Shown piece by piece: positions 34,741 to 44,474 of a stretch of DNA of 64,000 nt (its first letter is position 1; each line of letters opens with the position of its first letter). The position numbers and the translations under genes are program-made. Under the pieces are notes generated by a model. It saw only the letters and a list, made by a program, of their open reading frames with translations. It ran no database searches and was not told the origin of the DNA. The DNA is from an uncultured bacterium (GTDB lineage Bacteria; Verrucomicrobiota; Lentisphaeria; Victivallales; UBA1829): assembly GCA_900548385.1 (NCBI GenBank), contig URKJ01000014.1, forward strand, positions 1-64,000, read 5' to 3'.

Positions 34741-35870
34741 GACGGATTGTCATACTGGGATCCACGGGGTCGGTCGGGGAAAACGCGGTGCGCGTAGCCG
34801 CCGCCCTGCACGACCGGATCCGGGTCGTCGGCGTAGTCGGCAACCGCAACACGAAACGCCTCGCGGAACAGGCGGCGCTGCTGAACTGCGAATTTGCGGC
34901 AACGGGAAATCCCGTCATGCTTGATGATCTCGCGTCGCGCGTACCGGACACCTGCCGGGCATACGCCGGAACGGAAAAGATCGCGGAACTGATTCAGTCG
35001 GACCGCGTGGACATGATCCTGTGCGCCATTGTCGGAACCGCCGGTTTTCCGCTCGTTCTGGCTGCGATCGATGCAGGAAAGGAAATCGCTCTCGCCAGCA
35101 AGGAAGTTCTGGTCATGGCGGGAACCATCGTCATGGAGGCGGTCCGGCAGAAAAATATCCGGTTAATTCCGGTGGACAGCGAACACAGCGCCATTTTCCA
35201 GTGTCTGCAAGGACACGGATCCGTGCGCAGCGTGATCCTGACCGCGAGCGGAGGACCGTTCCGCCGCTCAACGCCGGAGGAACTTGCGCGCGTGACCTGC
35301 GCCGAAGCGCTGAAGCATCCGACCTGGAACATGGGGCCGAAAGTCACCATTGATTCCGCAACGCTGATGAACAAAGCGCTGGAAATGGTTGAAGCGCACC
35401 ACCTGTTTCAGGCGGACGCGGACCATATCGGAGTGCTGGTGCATCCGCAGTCGATCGTGCATTCGATGGTGGAATTCACGGACGGTGCATTTCTGGCGCA
35501 TATGAGCGTGCCGGATATGCGGTTTCCGATCCAGTATGCATTCACCTGGCCGGAACGCTGTGACGGCGGACTGGAACGTCTGGACCTGACCGCGCTTTCC
35601 GGGCTCACGTTCGAAAAACCGGACACCGGACGGTTCCCCTCGCTTCTGTATGCCGCGGAAGCGATCCGGCTCGGCGGAACGGCGGGAGCCGTGATGAACG
35701 CGGCAAATGAAATCGCCGTGGAGCGGTTCTCAAAAGGCGGAATCGGATTTACAAAAATTTTTGATATTGTGGAACGGACAATGGGAAAGTTTGCAGAAGC
35801 GGGTCCCGCGGGGATGGACGCAATTCTGGAAGCGGACCGTAATTCACGCGCATACGCGCGTCAGCTGTAA
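34737..35870 (+). CDS. dxr: 1-deoxy-D-xylulose 5-phosphate reductoisomerase
   Basis: 377 residues; first committed MEP step, NADPH-dependent. NADPH loop GSTGSVGENA (8-17), substrate/metal block PVDSEHSAIFQCLQG (Asp146, Glu148), SKEVLVMAG and ASGGPFRR are all intact. C-terminal helical part ends normally. Overlaps dtd by 4 bp; 11 bp to rseP. Confidence 0.97.
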   Translation: MRRIVILGSTGSVGENAVRVAAALHDRIRVVGVVGNRNTKRLAEQAALLNCEFAATGNPVMLDDLASRVPDTCRAYAGTEKIAELIQSDRVDMILCAIVGTAGFPLVLAAIDAGKEIALASKEVLVMAGTIVMEAVRQKNIRLIPVDSEHSAIFQCLQGHGSVRSVILTASGGPFRRSTPEELARVTCAEALKHPTWNMGPKVTIDSATLMNKALEMVEAHHLFQADADHIGVLVHPQSIVHSMVEFTDGAFLAHMSVPDMRFPIQYAFTWPERCDGGLERLDLTALSGLTFEKPDTGRFPSLLYAAEAIRLGGTAGAVMNAANEIAVERFSKGGIGFTKIFDIVERTMGKFAEAGPAGMDAILEADRNSRAYARQL

Positions 35871-35881
35871 AGGAGTTTGAA

Positions 35882-37570
35882 ATGGATATCGGACATATTC
35901 TGACGATTATCGGATCGGCGGTCTTCATGATCTTTTTCTTCGGACTGTGCATCTTCGTACACGAACTCGGTCACTTTCTCGTCGCCAAATGGCGCGGATT
36001 CCATGTGATCGCGTTTTCAATCGGATTCCGCAAAATCTGGAGCCGCACCTACAAAGGCGTGGAATACCGCATCGGCTGGATCCCGTTCGGCGGTTACGTC
36101 GACATCCCGCAGATCGACTCCGCTGAGCCGCCGAAAGACGAGCACGGCAATCCCCTGCCGAAAGGAAAACCGGTCGACCGGATACTTGCCGCCGTCGCCG
36201 GACCGCTCTGCAACATCATTTTCGGTTTCTTCCTCGCGATCTTCGTCTGGATCGGCGGAGTTCCGCAGGAAACCCCGAAACTCGCTCAGATCGAAGTGGC
36301 AAGCATTGAACAGGACAGTCCCGAATACCGCGCCGGACTCCGGGAGGGCGACAAAATCGTCAGACTCAACGGCAAGACATTCAACAATACCTGGCGCGAA
36401 TTCGTGACGGAAATCCTCACGGTCATCGGCGACGTGACGCTTGACGTGGAACGCAACGGCAAAATCATTCAGATAACTTACCGTCCCGTCGTCAACAAAG
36501 CGGTCAGCCCCGTGGATGAGATCGCCTATCCGTTCTTCCGTCCGCAGCTTCCGCTGCGTCTCTACCCGAAAGCCGGATCACCCGCGGCAAAAGCCGGAAT
36601 CCAGCCGGGCGACGAAGTGATCGCCGCCAACGGGAAAAAGATTTCCGATTTCGACGATCTCAATCTTTTCCTTTCCCTGAATTCCGACAAGCCGTTCCGC
36701 CTCACGGTCAAACGCGACGGCAAGACTGTGGACGTTGCAGAGATCGTCCCGGAACCGTTGACAATCGAAGGCAAAAGCGGCGTATACCGTCTTGGCTTCA
36801 CATTCAAACCCGACAGCAGACAACTGAAAGTGGAAAGCGTTTCCGCCGGAATGCCGGCGGCGGAAGCCGGTCTCCGACCGGGGGATCTTATCATCGCCTC
36901 CAATGGAAAAACGATCGACAACCCGTCCGGCTTCTCCGCCACGCTCTCCGCAGAACCCGTGAAACTGACGGTCAAACGTGACGGCAAAGAACTGGAAATG
37001 ACGCTGACTCCGCAATTTCTGAAATTCAGCGACATCGGCGTAGAATTCGTCTATCTGACCCACCCGACGCCGTGGCAGCAATTCACTTATGTGATCGACA
37101 TGTCTGTGAAATCCCTGCGGAGTCTCGGAGTCAGCCTCGGCAACTCGCTCGGACTCACAAAGGCGCACACCACGATCAAACCGAGTCATCTGAACGGCCC
37201 GATCGGGATCGGGCGCGTCCTTTACATTTCGGTCTATCGCGGCTCCATCGTGCAGGGTCTCAGCCTTGTGGTGCTGGTATCGTTCAGCCTCGGACTCTTC
37301 AATCTCCTGCCGATTCCCGTACTGGACGGCGGGCATATCCTGCTAGCGGTGCTGGAACTGATCTTCCGCCGTCCGGTCTCGCCGAAAGTGCTTCATCCGA
37401 TCATGATGGGATTTGTCGGTCTGCTGATTGCGTTCATGCTGTACGTCTCGTTTTACGACGTCCGCCGCGTGATCGGCTCAATCGCTCCGGATATGATCGG
37501 CATTTCCACCGAAACAGCCAAACCCGCCACGGAGAAGCAGAATGACGCCGCGCAAAACCCGGAAAATTAA
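35882..37570 (+). CDS. rseP: RseP-type intramembrane zinc metalloprotease
   Basis: 562 residues, longer than the ~450 of E. coli RseP. Active site HELGH (His27, His31) in the first helix, and the third ligand in LDGGH (Asp482) in the C-terminal membrane part. Two PDZ domains lie between (about 115-205, and 300-390, with a further PDZ-like stretch near 230-290: AGIQPGDEVIAANGKKISD; AGLRPGDLIIASNGKTID). It would cut anti-sigma factors in the membrane for envelope-stress control, as known for the family. AAAGGAG precedes the ATG. It overlaps ispG by 29 bp, as in many genomes that place rseP next to MEP genes. Confidence 0.94.
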   Translation: MDIGHILTIIGSAVFMIFFFGLCIFVHELGHFLVAKWRGFHVIAFSIGFRKIWSRTYKGVEYRIGWIPFGGYVDIPQIDSAEPPKDEHGNPLPKGKPVDRILAAVAGPLCNIIFGFFLAIFVWIGGVPQETPKLAQIEVASIEQDSPEYRAGLREGDKIVRLNGKTFNNTWREFVTEILTVIGDVTLDVERNGKIIQITYRPVVNKAVSPVDEIAYPFFRPQLPLRLYPKAGSPAAKAGIQPGDEVIAANGKKISDFDDLNLFLSLNSDKPFRLTVKRDGKTVDVAEIVPEPLTIEGKSGVYRLGFTFKPDSRQLKVESVSAGMPAAEAGLRPGDLIIASNGKTIDNPSGFSATLSAEPVKLTVKRDGKELEMTLTPQFLKFSDIGVEFVYLTHPTPWQQFTYVIDMSVKSLRSLGVSLGNSLGLTKAHTTIKPSHLNGPIGIGRVLYISVYRGSIVQGLSLVVLVSFSLGLFNLLPIPVLDGGHILLAVLELIFRRPVSPKVLHPIMMGFVGLLIAFMLYVSFYDVRRVIGSIAPDMIGISTETAKPATEKQNDAAQNPEN

Positions 37571-38636
37571 TGTCGGTCCCGTTGCGATCGGCGGCGGCGC
37601 GCCCGTCTCGCTTCAGTCGATGACCAACACCTGCACCGCCGATCCCGCCGCCACGCTGGAGCAAATCCGGCAACTGGCAAGTGCGGGGTGCGACATCATC
37701 CGCTGCGCCGTCCCGGACGAGGCGGCGCTCCGCGCCCTGCCGGAAATCCTTGCAGGCTCCCCCATTCCCGTGATCGCAGACATCCATTTCGATTACCGTC
37801 TGGCACTCGGCGCGATCAAAGCGGGAATCCACGGAATCCGCATCAATCCGGGCAATATCGGATCGCCGGACCGTGTCCGCGCGGTTGCCGAAGCCGCCGG
37901 GGAAGCGGGAATTCCGATCCGCGTGGGTGCCAACTCCGGCAGTCTCCCGAAAGGACTTTACGACTCCCGGTTGGCGTCCGGTCTCTCCCCGCGCGACGCA
38001 ATGGCGCAATCCCTGGCGGAAGCCGCTTTGGAGCAGGTCACGCTGCTGGAACAGTACGGTTTCCGCCAGATCAAAGTATCGCTCAAATCCAGTTCCGTGG
38101 TCTCGACGGTCGACGCCTGCCGCCGTTTTGCGGAAATCAGCGACATTCCCCTGCACATCGGCATTACGGAAGCGGGGATCCCTGCCTCCGGAATCATCAA
38201 ATCCGCAGTCGGAATCGGCGCTCTTCTGATGGAGGGAATCGGCGAAACGATGCGGGTCAGCCTGACCGCCGATCCGGTCGAAGAAATCCGTGCCGGACTG
38301 AGGATCCTCGAAGCCGCCGGACTGCGCAGGGCGGAACCGGAAATCGTTTCGTGCCCCACCTGCGGCAGAACCCGGATCGACCTGACGCGTCTTGCCACGG
38401 AAGTGTACGATCATGTGGAACGCCTGAAACAAAGCGGAAAACGGATCAATCTCCGTAAAATCGCCGTCATGGGATGCGTCGTGAACGGACCCGGCGAAGC
38501 ACACGATGCGGACATCGGGCTTGCCGGCGGCGACGGCAAAGCGGTTCTGTTCCGTTCCGGTACGGTCATTGCCACACTTCCCGAACAGGAAGCTCTGGAA
38601 CAGTTGAAAAACGAGATCGGCAAACACGCCGTCTGA
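37542..38636 (+). CDS. ispG: 4-hydroxy-3-methylbut-2-enyl diphosphate synthase
   Basis: 364 residues; iron-sulfur enzyme of the penultimate MEP step. TIM-barrel half contains VSLQSMTNT, IADIHFDYRLAL and RINPGNIG. Cluster ligands are CPTC (Cys271, Cys274) and Cys312 in MGCVVNGPGEA. The start overlaps rseP by 29 bp, so translation is probably coupled. It ends 4 bp from the convergent queH gene; no terminator hairpin is seen between them. Confidence 0.97.
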   Translation: MTPRKTRKINVGPVAIGGGAPVSLQSMTNTCTADPAATLEQIRQLASAGCDIIRCAVPDEAALRALPEILAGSPIPVIADIHFDYRLALGAIKAGIHGIRINPGNIGSPDRVRAVAEAAGEAGIPIRVGANSGSLPKGLYDSRLASGLSPRDAMAQSLAEAALEQVTLLEQYGFRQIKVSLKSSSVVSTVDACRRFAEISDIPLHIGITEAGIPASGIIKSAVGIGALLMEGIGETMRVSLTADPVEEIRAGLRILEAAGLRRAEPEIVSCPTCGRTRIDLTRLATEVYDHVERLKQSGKRINLRKIAVMGCVVNGPGEAHDADIGLAGGDGKAVLFRSGTVIATLPEQEALEQLKNEIGKHAV

Positions 38637-38640
38637 CGAT

Positions 38641-39168
38641 TCAGGGACGAAACGAAAACTCGCAGCCGCAGTAATTCTGCCGGTAAAGCTCCAGCTCCCG
38701 GCTGAGTTCAAGCGAACGTTTGAAGCCGTCCTGCTTCTTGAAATTATAAGCCTCGAAATGCGGATGCACTTCCGCGATGCGGAAGATCAGCGCCGAATTC
38801 TTATGCGGACTGACGGTCAGCGTCGTCGCGAAACTCATTCCAAGTTCCGCGGCTTTCCGCGCGGTGCGTCCGAGCGAAAAATCAAAACACGCGGAACAGC
38901 GGAGTCCCCGCTCCGGCTGAGCCGCGTACTCTTCCACCTGCGCAACATGCGCCAGCCATGCCTCGTGATCATATTCATCCACAAGCACATCCAGCTGAAA
39001 CGCTCCGGCGAGTTTGCAGACGGCATCCAGCCGTTTCCCGAACTCCTCTTTCGTGTTGATATTGGAGTTGGAGAAATAAAGCACGAACTCCCGTTCTTCC
39101 GCGAACAGACGTTCCACACATCCGGACGCGCAGGGAGCACAACAGGTATGCAGCAGCAGTTTTGACAT
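38641..39168 (-). CDS. queH: Epoxyqueuosine reductase QueH
   Basis: 175 residues from the ATG at 39168 (MSKLLLHTCCAPCASGC); a longer frame to 39324 reads through the ferritin gene and is dropped. QueH carries out the last step of queuosine synthesis in tRNA, replacing QueG. The paired Cys motifs are present: HTCCAPC at the N-terminus, CSAC in the middle and YCGCEFS at the end, with NSNINT and TLTVSPHKN as expected of the family. Lies 49 bp downstream of ferritin, past a hairpin. Confidence 0.93.
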   Translation of the reverse strand: MSKLLLHTCCAPCASGCVERLFAEEREFVLYFSNSNINTKEEFGKRLDAVCKLAGAFQLDVLVDEYDHEAWLAHVAQVEEYAAQPERGLRCSACFDFSLGRTARKAAELGMSFATTLTVSPHKNSALIFRIAEVHPHFEAYNFKKQDGFKRSLELSRELELYRQNYCGCEFSFRP

Positions 39169-39178
39169 TACAGCAAAC

Positions 39179-39202
39179 GGGCGGCCGGTATTCCGACCGC
39201 CC
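39179..39202 (-). terminator. Terminator-like hairpin after ferritin
   Basis: 10-bp stem (GGGCGGCCGG with CCGACCGCCC, one C-A mismatch) around TATT. No long T-run on the minus strand, so it may only partly stop transcription into queH. Confidence 0.55.
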
Positions 39203-39217
39203 TCCTTCCGGGTCCGA

Positions 39218-39736
39218 TCAATTCTGCGCGATGGCGGGAACAGTCGGAGCGGCGCGGAGCGCAAGATCCTTGTCGATAAAGAGCAAAGCCTCTTTCGACG
39301 ATCCGGCGAACTCGTACTTGTCAATAATCTGCTGAACGCTCTTCTCTTCCTGCACCTGCTCGGTCACGAAGAAATTCAGGAACGTCATCGTGGCGTAGTT
39401 GTTGTTTTTCGCCGCGAGAGCGCAGAGCTGATTGATCCGTCCCGTCACAATGCGTTCATGCTTGAGAGCGAGCTCAAACGCCTCTTTCGCCGATTTGACT
39501 TTGGTGGCGACCTTGTCAATCGCGCCGAGCGTGATCTCCGCTTCCTGGTCGTTGAGATAGTTGTAGAAGATGTTCGCATGGATAAGTTCTTCATCCACCT
39601 GCATCCGCATCCAATGGGCGGCTCCGGGCAGTTTCAGGCGCTCCAGTCCGGCGGCGAGTCCGAGATAGATGTACGAAGAATACATCTCGAAGACCATCTG
39701 TTCATTGATTGCTTTCGCGAGTTCCTTACTGATCAT
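39218..39736 (-). CDS. ftnA: Bacterial ferritin
   Basis: 172 residues, a non-haem ferritin forming a 24-mer iron store. Ferroxidase ligands are in place: Glu17, Glu50, His53, Glu93 and Gln127 (FFVTEQVQEE). Helix openings SSYIYLGLAAGLERLKLPG and WMRMQVDEELIHANIFYNYL fit FtnA closely. AGGAGTA precedes the ATG. Confidence 0.95.
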   Translation of the reverse strand: MISKELAKAINEQMVFEMYSSYIYLGLAAGLERLKLPGAAHWMRMQVDEELIHANIFYNYLNDQEAEITLGAIDKVATKVKSAKEAFELALKHERIVTGRINQLCALAAKNNNYATMTFLNFFVTEQVQEEKSVQQIIDKYEFAGSSKEALLFIDKDLALRAAPTVPAIAQN

Positions 39737-39753
39737 GACAGTACTCCTTCTTT

Positions 39754-40266
39754 TTATTTTATCTGATTGACAGAATAATGCCAGAATCCGACGTCATGAA
39801 ACGTATCGAACTTACATCCGGCATTTCTGATATGACCGACTTTCTGGAAATTCATCTTTTCATGAAACCGTATGCTTCCGGCATTGTCCATCGTGATAAC
39901 GGCGATCAGCCCGGTCAAAGCCGGATGTTTCCGCACCGTCCGGATGATGAGTTCGTAATAAAGGTCTTTTCCAAGCCCCCGGTTCAGCTGTTCGGGAGCA
40001 AGATAGATCGTCGTTTCCGCAACCCGGTATGCGGATGCCTGACGGAACGGTGCGGAATAGGCGAGCCCGACAATCCCGTTTCCATTCTCTTTCTCTTCCG
40101 CAACAAGGAACACATAGTCTTTGACGATATGTTCGTATTTTTCTCTCATCTCCTCCGGCGTCATCTCCTTTTCCATGAAATTCGCGGTGGAGTTGCGGAT
40201 ATAATAATTGTAAATTTCCGCGATCCGTTTCAGATCGGCCGGAACAGCCTGACGTATAATAAGCAT
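39754..40266 (-). CDS. GNAT acetyltransferase, phosphinothricin/MnaT-like
   Basis: 170 residues. N-terminal IRQAVPADLKRIAEIYNYYI and later STANFMEKEMTPEEM match the phosphinothricin acetyltransferase-like group, which acetylates amino-acid analogues. Acetyl-CoA loop is NRGLGKDLYYELI, and the closing part is MDNAGSIRFHEKMNFQKVGH. AAGGAGGGGA precedes the ATG. The substrate is not known. Confidence 0.88.
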   Translation of the reverse strand: MLIIRQAVPADLKRIAEIYNYYIRNSTANFMEKEMTPEEMREKYEHIVKDYVFLVAEEKENGNGIVGLAYSAPFRQASAYRVAETTIYLAPEQLNRGLGKDLYYELIIRTVRKHPALTGLIAVITMDNAGSIRFHEKMNFQKVGHIRNAGCKFDTFHDVGFWHYSVNQIK

Positions 40267-40414
40267 GATTCCCCTCCTTCAGGTAAATTACTGTGCAAGC
40301 GTAATATAAACTGAAATCGGGAAAGAAGCAAGGGGAAAAAGCTAAAATAAAGTAAAAGACAGCATAAATATCTTACAAAACGAACTCAATTTCATTCCTG
40401 TAAAAATGTGAAAT

Positions 40415-40443
40415 CCGGGAAAAACGCACAGCGTCCTTCCCGG
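40415..40443 (-). terminator. Possible terminator after the zinc-ribbon gene
   Basis: CCGGGAA pairs with TTCCCGG around a 15-base loop, 9 bp beyond the stop of the gene at 40452; on the minus strand a T-rich stretch (ATTTCACATTTTT) follows. Confidence 0.5.
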
Positions 40444-40451
40444 AAAACTGC

Positions 40452-41153
40452 TCAGCTGTGCAGATACAGAATATGGGAACAGTTGTCGCAGAGCGTCAGA
40501 ACGCCTTTTTTTGCATTGTTGATCGTCTGCGGCGGAACCTTGAGACGACAGAAGCTGCAAACGCCCTGATTGATCATAGCGACAGGTTCCCCTTTCCCGC
40601 CTTCCAGCAGACGGTGGTAAACCGACAGGGTCTGCGTATCAATTTTGGATTCGTATGCCTTGCGGAGCTTGAGTTTTTCGCCGATGTCCTCTTCCAGTTC
40701 CTGCTTCAACTCCACAAGATCCGCCATTTCGGCTTTTACGCTCTTCTGCGTAACGGCAAGCTCTTTTTCCGCCGCCGCTATCCCCTGCTGTGCGCTTTCC
40801 GCCTGATCCAGCAATTCAAGGATTTTAGTCTCTATATCGGAAACGGCATTTTTTTTCGCTTCGATATCCGCCATCATCGCCTGATATTCGTTGTTCTTCT
40901 TGACCATTGCCGACTGCGTCAGCAGCTTGCGCGACGCCTCGTTGAGCTTTTCGATCTCGCCCTCATTTTCCTTGATGGCGCGTTCGATCCGGCGCAACCC
41001 GTCTTTTGCGACTTCGACATCCGAAACGGCGTCCTTTACCAGAGAGTCCAACCGTTTTTTTTCGGAAGGAATCGTATCAATCCGCAAGTTAAGGTTCCGT
41101 ATTTTCAGGTCCAGATCCTGAAGAGCGAGCAAATCCGTAATCCATTCATTCAT
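40452..41153 (-). CDS. Coiled-coil protein with C4 zinc ribbon (DUF164/CdsZ-like)
   Basis: 233 residues. Residues about 10-175 are a long coiled coil (heptads with LDSLVKDAVSDVEVAKDGLR); the C-terminus is a zinc ribbon with CSFC and CDNC pairs (VCSFCRLKVP; LTLCDNCSHILY). In Chlamydia a protein of this build, CdsZ, serves type III secretion, but the family occurs widely in bacteria without it, so the role here is open. No signal peptide. Confidence 0.88.
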   Translation of the reverse strand: MNEWITDLLALQDLDLKIRNLNLRIDTIPSEKKRLDSLVKDAVSDVEVAKDGLRRIERAIKENEGEIEKLNEASRKLLTQSAMVKKNNEYQAMMADIEAKKNAVSDIETKILELLDQAESAQQGIAAAEKELAVTQKSVKAEMADLVELKQELEEDIGEKLKLRKAYESKIDTQTLSVYHRLLEGGKGEPVAMINQGVCSFCRLKVPPQTINNAKKGVLTLCDNCSHILYLHS

Positions 41154-41223
41154 GCTGCTTCATCCTTCCGTTTACAGTACGCTACACAATAACCGCAAAT
41201 AAAGAAAATTCAACCGGCGGAAT

Positions 41224-41245
41224 AAAAAAAGCGGGAAAATCCCGC
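41224..41245 (-). terminator. Rho-independent terminator of tkt
   Basis: On the minus strand GCGGGA-TTT-TCCCGC followed by seven T residues (A-run at 41224-41230). It sits downstream of a second hairpin at 41254-41283 with a perfect 10-bp stem (CGGAAACCGG with CCGGTTTCCG), giving a two-hairpin end to the transketolase transcript. Confidence 0.9.
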
Positions 41246-41303
41246 GGGAAAAACGGAAACCGGCGGAATTCCACCGGTTTCCGTAATATTCCGGCAACGG
41301 AGC

Positions 41304-43295
41304 TTACGCAAAGAATTTGCCGATCTTCTCTGCGACGGCTTCCGGTGTAAACCCGAATTTTTCCGCCAGGACCTTGTACGGAGCGGAAGCACCGAAATGA
41401 TCCAGTCCGATACAAAGTCCGTTGTTTCCGGCGAAACGCTCCCAGCCGAATGTGCTTCCGGCTTCGATCGTCACGCGCTTTTCGCAGGCGGGCGGAAGAA
41501 CGCTGTCGCGGTATTCCTGATTCTGTGCGAGGAAAAGTTCCCGGGACGGCATGGAAACCACGCGGATGCGGCGTCCGGTCTCACGCAGAATATGCGCCGC
41601 GCCAAGCGCGGTATTGACCTCGGATCCGGTCGCAATGAGGATCGTGTCATACGCGGAATCCTCGGAAACGACGTACGCACCCTTTGAAACATCGACTTTT
41701 GCCGCGGTCTCTTCGTCATACGGTGCAATATCCTGACGGGTCAGAATCAGGGCGACCGGCGTTTTCGACTGTACCGCATACGCCCAGGCATGGGCGACTT
41801 CGTGCGCTTCCGCCGGACGGATCACCGTCATGCCGGGAATCGTGCGGAGCATGGCAAGCTGTTCAACCGGCTCATGAGTCGGTCCATCCTCGCCCACATA
41901 GAAAGAGTCGTGGGTAAACACATAGATCGAACGGAGCTTCTGAAGAGCCGCAAGACGGATGCCCGGTTTCATGAAATCGGAGAATACAAAGAACGTGGAC
42001 GTATACGGAATGCAGCCGCCGTAAACCGCCATACCGTTGGCAATCACGCTCATGGCAAGTTCGCGGACACCGAAATGGAAATTGCGTCCGGCATAATTTT
42101 CCGCAGAGAAGTCCCCGCCGTTCTTGATCTCGGTCTTGGTGGAGGGCGCAAGATCCGCCGCTCCGCCGTAAAGCGCGGGCACCAGTTCGGCGACCTTCTG
42201 AAGAACCGCGCCGCCCGACGCACGCGTCGCAACCGGCTTGTCCACCGGAACAACGGCCAACAGCTGTTCCAGAATGTTTCCGGGAACTTTGCAAGAGAGC
42301 ATATCGGAGATCAGAGCCGCCTTGTCGGGATTCGCCTCCACGAATTTCTGGAATTCCGCATCCCATTTTGCTGCTTCGGCTTCCAGTTCCGCCACACGCG
42401 CATCAACCATTTCACGCACTTCCTGCGGAATATGGAACGGCTCCGGCGGGAAACCGAGCGCGGCTTTCGCCCCGGCGACATCGTCGGCTCCCAGAGGTTC
42501 GCCGTGGGATTTGGCGGAACCGGCTTTGGAAGGAGACCCGAATCCGATCACGGTTTTGCAATCGACGAAAGTCGGCCGGCCGTCGGAAGCCTGCGCTTCT
42601 TCCATGCCTTTCAGCACCTGTGCCGTGTCGTTGGCGTTGTCAATCCGGACCACACGCCAGCCGTAAGCCTCGAAGCGCTTGGCGACGTTCTCGGTAAAGG
42701 CGAGTCCGGTGGAGCCTTCGATGCTGATGCTGTTGTCATCATAAAACACCACAAGATTATCCAGTTTGAGGTGTCCGGCAAGAGAAGCGGCCTCGTGCGT
42801 GATGCCTTCCATCATGCAGCCGTCGCCGGCGATCACATAAACTTTCCGGTCGAGCAGCCCCGTTTTGTCAAGTCCGGTCACGGCGGCGAAATGTTTTCCG
42901 GCGGCAGCCATGCCGACCGCGGAAGCGAACCCCGTTCCGAGCGGTCCGGTCGTGACTTCGACCCCCTTGGTATGTCCATATTCCGGATGACCGGGAGTGA
43001 GGCTGTCCCACTGGCGGAAGCTCTGAAGATCTTCCATCGTCAACCCGTAGCCGAAAAGATGAAGCAGACTGTAAATCAGCATGGAGCCGTGTCCGGCGGA
43101 GAGGACAAAGCGATCGCGTCCGAGCCAGTTCGGGTTCTTCGGATTGTGCTTGAGGAACTGATACCAGAGGGTAAACGCGACGTCAGCCGTGCCCATCGGC
43201 ATACCCGGATGACCCGATTTTGCTTTCTGCACCCCGTCCGCCGAAAGCAGTCTCACGGTATCCGCCGCGAGCTTGAGAGATTTCAAGTCTGACAT
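41304..43295 (-). CDS. tkt: Transketolase
   Basis: 663 residues. Start placed at the ATG at 43295 (AAAGGAG 5 bp upstream) instead of an in-frame GTG six bases earlier. Moves two-carbon units in the pentose phosphate pathway with thiamine diphosphate. Visible are SGHPGMPMG, the TPP/metal block GDGCMMEG followed by VFYDDNSISIEG, and in the second half THDSFYVGEDGPTHEPVEQL. C-terminal domain is complete. Divergent from ruvB. Confidence 0.97.
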   Translation of the reverse strand: MSDLKSLKLAADTVRLLSADGVQKAKSGHPGMPMGTADVAFTLWYQFLKHNPKNPNWLGRDRFVLSAGHGSMLIYSLLHLFGYGLTMEDLQSFRQWDSLTPGHPEYGHTKGVEVTTGPLGTGFASAVGMAAAGKHFAAVTGLDKTGLLDRKVYVIAGDGCMMEGITHEAASLAGHLKLDNLVVFYDDNSISIEGSTGLAFTENVAKRFEAYGWRVVRIDNANDTAQVLKGMEEAQASDGRPTFVDCKTVIGFGSPSKAGSAKSHGEPLGADDVAGAKAALGFPPEPFHIPQEVREMVDARVAELEAEAAKWDAEFQKFVEANPDKAALISDMLSCKVPGNILEQLLAVVPVDKPVATRASGGAVLQKVAELVPALYGGAADLAPSTKTEIKNGGDFSAENYAGRNFHFGVRELAMSVIANGMAVYGGCIPYTSTFFVFSDFMKPGIRLAALQKLRSIYVFTHDSFYVGEDGPTHEPVEQLAMLRTIPGMTVIRPAEAHEVAHAWAYAVQSKTPVALILTRQDIAPYDEETAAKVDVSKGAYVVSEDSAYDTILIATGSEVNTALGAAHILRETGRRIRVVSMPSRELFLAQNQEYRDSVLPPACEKRVTIEAGSTFGWERFAGNNGLCIGLDHFGASAPYKVLAEKFGFTPEAVAEKIGKFFA

Positions 43296-43321
43296 TTTCA
43301 CTCCTTTAATTGGTTTTCCGT

Positions 43322-43349
43322 TTGATTTTTTCCAAAAACAAGATATAAT
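43322..43349 (+). promoter_or_regulatory. ruvB promoter
   Basis: TTGATT (43322-43327), 16-bp spacer and TATAAT (43344-43349). The start point near 43356 leaves a ~35-bp leader before ruvB. Confidence 0.75.
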
Positions 43350-43391
43350 CCCAGTATGTAATATACACCTTAAAATCAGGATTTAAAGCTC

Positions 43392-44456
43392 ATGGAGAAC
43401 GAAAGATTCATCACGTCCACTTTAAATAAGAAAGACGTGGAGGCGGAAACCACGCTCCGCCCGCAGACCTTCGGGTCGTTTCCCGGACAGACCAAAACCA
43501 AGGACCGGCTGGAAATTTATGTGGCGGCCGCCAAAAACCGCTCCGAACCGCTCGGTCATCTGCTCCTCAGCGGACCGCCGGGACTCGGCAAAACGACACT
43601 CGCCTACATCATCGCCAACGAAAAAGGCGCGAACATCAAGACCTCAAGCGGTCCCGTCATCGAAAAACCGGGCGATCTCGCCGGACTGCTCACCTCGCTG
43701 GAAAAAGGCGATATTCTGTTCATCGACGAAATCCACCGTCTGAACACCGCCGTTGAAGAATACCTGTACAGCGCGATGGAAGATTTCTTCATCGACATCA
43801 TGATCGACCAGGGCCCCGGCGCCCGCTCGGTCCGCCTGACAATTCCCGAATTCACCCTGATCGGCGCAACCACGCGGCAGGGGCTGCTCTCCGCTCCGCT
43901 GCGCTCCCGCTTCGAACTCTCGCTCCGGCTCGACTATTACAGCTCTGAAGAACTGCGGGACATCGTTCTGCGCTCCGCGGGAATCCTCAACGTCACGATC
44001 GACCCCGAAGGCGCATTTGAGATCGCACGCCGCAGCCGCGGCACTCCCCGAATCGCCAACAATCTGCTCCGCTGGACACGCGACTACGCACAGGTCAAGG
44101 GAACCGGACACATCACCCACGAACTCGCCGCAGCCGCGCTCACCATGCTCGACATCGACGACAGCGGACTGGATGAGATGGACAAACGCATTCTGGAGAT
44201 GATCATGGTCAACTTCAAGGGCGGACCGGTCGGGCTGAACTCGCTTTCGGTCGCCGTCGGCGAAGAAGCCGACACCATTGAGGATGTTTACGAACCGTAC
44301 CTGATCCAGGAAGGCTACATGATGCGGACTCCGCAGGGACGGATCGTCTCGGAAAAATCCTGGCAGATGTTCGGACTCAAACCGCCGCTCTACCCGAACG
44401 GCGTCCGCCGCGGCTCCCGCCGTCTCTCCGACGGTCAGGACGAACTGCCGTTTTAA
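43392..44456 (+). CDS. ruvB: Holliday junction branch-migration ATPase RuvB
   Basis: 354 residues, hexameric AAA+ motor. Walker A GPPGLGKTT (61-69), Walker B DEIH (112-115), sensor ATTRQGLLSAPLRSRF and the C-terminal winged helix (RTPQGRIVSEKSWQMF) are all present. Starts before MENERFITSTL with no strong Shine-Dalgarno (AGGATTTAAAGC). ruvA and ruvC are not adjacent. Confidence 0.97.
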   Translation: MENERFITSTLNKKDVEAETTLRPQTFGSFPGQTKTKDRLEIYVAAAKNRSEPLGHLLLSGPPGLGKTTLAYIIANEKGANIKTSSGPVIEKPGDLAGLLTSLEKGDILFIDEIHRLNTAVEEYLYSAMEDFFIDIMIDQGPGARSVRLTIPEFTLIGATTRQGLLSAPLRSRFELSLRLDYYSSEELRDIVLRSAGILNVTIDPEGAFEIARRSRGTPRIANNLLRWTRDYAQVKGTGHITHELAAAALTMLDIDDSGLDEMDKRILEMIMVNFKGGPVGLNSLSVAVGEEADTIEDVYEPYLIQEGYMMRTPQGRIVSEKSWQMFGLKPPLYPNGVRRGSRRLSDGQDELPF

Positions 44457-44474
44457 TTCAAAAGGACTGTTGTT

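Noticed and set aside
41790..43292. 500-codon open frame on the + strand
   Set aside because: Antisense to transketolase, whose TPP motifs and length are complete.
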